Origin: Lentisalinibacter sp035655155
GTDB taxonomy: Bacteria; Pseudomonadota; Gammaproteobacteria; Steroidobacterales; Woeseiaceae
Length of the DNA: 64,000 nucleotides
Assembly (NCBI GenBank): GCA_035655155.1
Contig: DASRVH010000039.1
Span: 1-64,000 of the forward strand
Direction of reading: 5' to 3'
Below, piece by piece: positions 62,096-64,000 of this stretch; the stretch's first letter is position 1, and each line of letters begins with the position of its first letter. The notes beneath the pieces were generated by a model. That model was not told the origin of the DNA and did not search any database. It saw only the letters and a program-made list of their open reading frames with translations. A program made the translations under genes and the position numbers.

Positions 62096-62625
62096 TACTT
62101 GCCCTGGCGGTCCTTGTAAGAGACCTCGCAGGGTTCATCCGACTCGAAGAACAGCATCTGCGCCACGCCCTCACCCGCATAGATCTTGGCCGGCAGCGGC
62201 GTGGTGTTGCTGAACTCGAGCGTGACATGGCCCTCCCACTCGGGCTCCAGCGGCGTCACGTTCACGATGATCCCGCAGCGCGCGTAGGTGGATTTGCCGA
62301 GGCAGATAGTCAGTACCGTGCGCGGAATGCGGAAGTACTCGACCGTGCTCGCCAGCGCAAAGGAATTCGGCGGGATGATGCAGACGTCCGAACTCACGTC
62401 GACGAAGCTGTTCTCGTCGAAGGCCTTGGGATCGACGATCGCCGAGTTGATATTGGTGAATATCTTGAAGTCCCGTGAGCAGCGCACGTCGTAGCCGTAG
62501 CTCGACGTGCCGTAGGAAACCATCGGCCGGTCTCCCGTCGCGCGCACCTGTCCGGACTCGAAGGGCTCGATCATGCCGTGCTCTGCGGCCATGCGCCGGA
62601 TCCAGCGGTCGGACTTGATGCTCAT
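62059..62625 (-). CDS. dcd: dCTP deaminase
   Basis: A 188-residue enzyme deaminating dCTP to dUTP, the source of dTMP in this group. MVSYGTSSYGYDVR, KSTYARCGIIVNVTPLEPEWEGHVTLEFSN with catalytic Glu137, and AKIYAGEGVAQMLFF are conserved. 3 bp after mrp, same order as Pseudomonas. Confidence 0.96.
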   Translation of the reverse strand: MSIKSDRWIRRMAAEHGMIEPFESGQVRATGDRPMVSYGTSSYGYDVRCSRDFKIFTNINSAIVDPKAFDENSFVDVSSDVCIIPPNSFALASTVEYFRIPRTVLTICLGKSTYARCGIIVNVTPLEPEWEGHVTLEFSNTTPLPAKIYAGEGVAQMLFFESDEPCEVSYKDRQGKYQGQRGVTLPRA

Positions 62626-62628
62626 CGC

Positions 62629-63723
62629 TCAGGAATCCTCCACGACGATCTTGGGGAAGGCACGGCTGTAGTCCCGGCCGGCCGCGGCAAGCGTCGCGGC
62701 CGCCCGCAGCGCCACCCCCCGATACGCTTCCGCGATCGAACCATCGGGATCGGCCGCCACCGAGGGCATGCCGCCGTCGGCGTTCTGGCGGATGCTCGCA
62801 TCGAGGGGCAGCTCGCCCAGCAGTTCGGTGCCGGTCTCGGCTGCGAGCCGGCGCCCGCCCTCCGCTCCGAAAATCCGTTCCTCGTGCCCGCAGTGGCTGC
62901 AGATATGCGTACTCATGTTCTCGACGATGCCGAGCACATTGACGGAGACCTTGCGGAACATCTCCAGGCCCTTGCGGGCATCGGCCAGCGCGATGTCCTG
63001 GGGCGTGGTGACCACAATGGCGCCCGCCACCGGCACCTGCTGCGCCAGGGTGAGCTGGATGTCCCCCGTGCCGGGCGGCATATCCACGATCAGGTAGTCC
63101 AGATCGCGCCAGCGGGTCTGGTTGAGAAGCTGGGTCAGCGCCTGGGTCACGATCGGGCCGCGCCAGACCGTGGGCTGGGAGGCGTCCACCAGGAAACCGA
63201 TGGACATGGCCTGCAACCCGTGCGCCTCCAGCGGCTCCATGTTCTTGCCGTCCTCGGTAACCGGGTTCTCGCCTTCGAGGCCGAGCATCAGCGGGATGCT
63301 CGGACCGTAGATGTCGGCGTCGAGGATGCCGACACGCGCTCCGGCCGCAGCCAGGGCCAGGGCGATATTGACGGCGGTGGTGGACTTGCCCACTCCCCCC
63401 TTGCCCGAGGCAACGGCGATGATATTGGCAACCCCCGGCAGCGGCTTCAGGTTGTGCTGCACCGACTGGGCCCGGATCTTCGCCGTCATCTCGATCTCGA
63501 CCCGGTCGATTCCCTCGAGCGCTGCCACCCCGGCCTCGAGGGCCCGGGTGAGGGAGCTGCGGATGCCTTCCACCGGCAGTCTCAGCGTCACCCGGACGCG
63601 CGCCGTAGCGCCGTCCCTGACGGCGCGGTCGACACTGCCCAGCCGGGCCAGGGGCATCTCGACGACGGGGAGTCGGACGGCTTCGACGGCGGCGGCGATT
63701 TCCGGATCTTTGTCTGCGGTCAC
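62629..63723 (-). CDS. apbC: Iron-sulfur cluster carrier protein, Mrp/ApbC family
   Basis: A 364-residue ATPase of the Mrp/NBP35 family. An N-terminal DUF59/MIP18-like domain (about 1-85) precedes a deviant Walker A AVASGKGGVGKSTT (about 103-116), and Cys275 and Cys278 (HICSHCG) bind a bridging [4Fe-4S] cluster between two subunits. It transfers the cluster to target proteins. First gene of mrp-dcd, divergent from the gene at the right end (metG in Pseudomonas). Confidence 0.94.
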   Translation of the reverse strand: MTADKDPEIAAAVEAVRLPVVEMPLARLGSVDRAVRDGATARVRVTLRLPVEGIRSSLTRALEAGVAALEGIDRVEIEMTAKIRAQSVQHNLKPLPGVANIIAVASGKGGVGKSTTAVNIALALAAAGARVGILDADIYGPSIPLMLGLEGENPVTEDGKNMEPLEAHGLQAMSIGFLVDASQPTVWRGPIVTQALTQLLNQTRWRDLDYLIVDMPPGTGDIQLTLAQQVPVAGAIVVTTPQDIALADARKGLEMFRKVSVNVLGIVENMSTHICSHCGHEERIFGAEGGRRLAAETGTELLGELPLDASIRQNADGGMPSVAADPDGSIAEAYRGVALRAAATLAAAGRDYSRAFPKIVVEDS

Positions 63724-64000
63724 GGCTCTTGCCTCTCTTGCGGGTCTATCACGAAGCCCGTCATTGTAACGGAGAATTCGTCGCCGGGCGGGCCCGGGCG
63801 GCGGCGCCCCCCGGCGGGCGCATGCCCTCCGGAGGCGTGACCGACGTCACGATCGAGACCGGAAATCGCTGCTTGCAGGCGGGCTTGTGGCATAATCCGG
63901 CTACCAGAGGGGACGACCCGGAATGTCGACATCCCGCAATCCCGAGTGCGCGGATCGCCCGCCCGCCGACGGCGAGCGGCAGCGCTGCTGACGGGACCTT
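63724..64000. other. Right end of window: upstream region of a gene outside the window
   Basis: No gene can be supported. It should hold the mrp promoter (minus) and the promoter of a divergent gene to the right; by synteny with Pseudomonas this would be metG. CATAAT (63891-63896) is a -10-like match on the plus strand. A 23-codon frame at 63923-63991 has no features and is probably not a gene. Confidence 0.5.

Noticed and set aside
63923..63991. 23-codon frame at the right end
   Set aside because: Too short, no clear RBS, no features; more likely leader DNA of a gene beyond the window.

Overview
The window is a 64 kb stretch of high-GC bacterial chromosome, densely coding on both strands. 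The gene content and order point to a gammaproteobacterium. The run queG-nnrD-tsaE-amidase-mutL-miaA-hfq-hflX-hflK-hflC-(DUF2065)-purA follows the Escherichia coli order. Several blocks match the core genome of Pseudomonas and relatives: lptF-lptG with an RDD protein, pepA-holC-(orphan)-valS, proS with a lytic transglycosylase and acylphosphatase, arsC-wrbA-(DUF2069)-hda, DUF2066-purM-purN-DUF3108, and dcd-mrp. The GC-rich codon use, frequent GTG/TTG starts and a tRNA-Glu with a CTC anticodon fit a high-GC lineage of the Chromatiales/Xanthomonadales kind, but the sequence alone does not give a genus. I see no insertion sequence, prophage, integrase, CRISPR array or toxin-antitoxin pair.

Layout. 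1-10.2 kb is the least standard part: the end of an ATP-grasp gene, a repeat-rich surface lipoprotein behind a c-di-GMP-I riboswitch, a small periplasmic protein with a clear terminator, a CoA-transferase/thioesterase pair, two uncharacterised envelope proteins and an OPT-family transporter. 10.3-23.3 kb is the large minus-strand block from nnrD to purA, ending in a GNAT protein and a patatin-like lipase: cell-wall hydrolysis, t6A synthesis, mismatch repair, tRNA i6A modification, RNA chaperone, FtsH modulation and purine synthesis. 23.4-26.5 kb carries queG, a polyphosphate kinase 2 and a cNMP-binding/GGDEF diguanylate cyclase on the plus strand. 26.5-31.1 kb is a coupled minus-strand operon pcnB-folK-dNK-panB-panC, followed by tRNA-Glu. 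31.2-36.1 kb holds an Npt-like transporter, a Tat-exported aldo/keto reductase and an RDD protein, facing lptF-lptG. 36.4-45.6 kb is pepA-holC-orphan-valS and a MoxR/DUF58/TgpA module. 45.5-51.3 kb (minus) holds an MFS permease, prfC, rimI, a family-4 uracil-DNA glycosylase, pssA and a degenerate Psd-like protein. 51.4-64 kb returns to conserved housekeeping genes.

How the parts work together. Most genes sit in tightly coupled operons, and about sixteen neighbouring pairs share bases between stop and start codons. Two pieces of c-di-GMP biology are present: a diguanylate cyclase with an intact product-inhibition site near 26 kb, and a c-di-GMP-I riboswitch near 3.6 kb controlling the Ig-repeat lipoprotein. 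The most unusual single protein is the Psd-family protein beside pssA, which has lost the serine that forms the pyruvoyl cofactor.

Nothing looks like a new multi-gene defence or mobile system. The strongest candidates for new biology are the riboswitch-lipoprotein unit, the Psd-like pseudoenzyme, the Npt-like transporter operon, the unknown gene between holC and valS, and the unknown genes at 3.9-4.4 and 7.1-8.4 kb.
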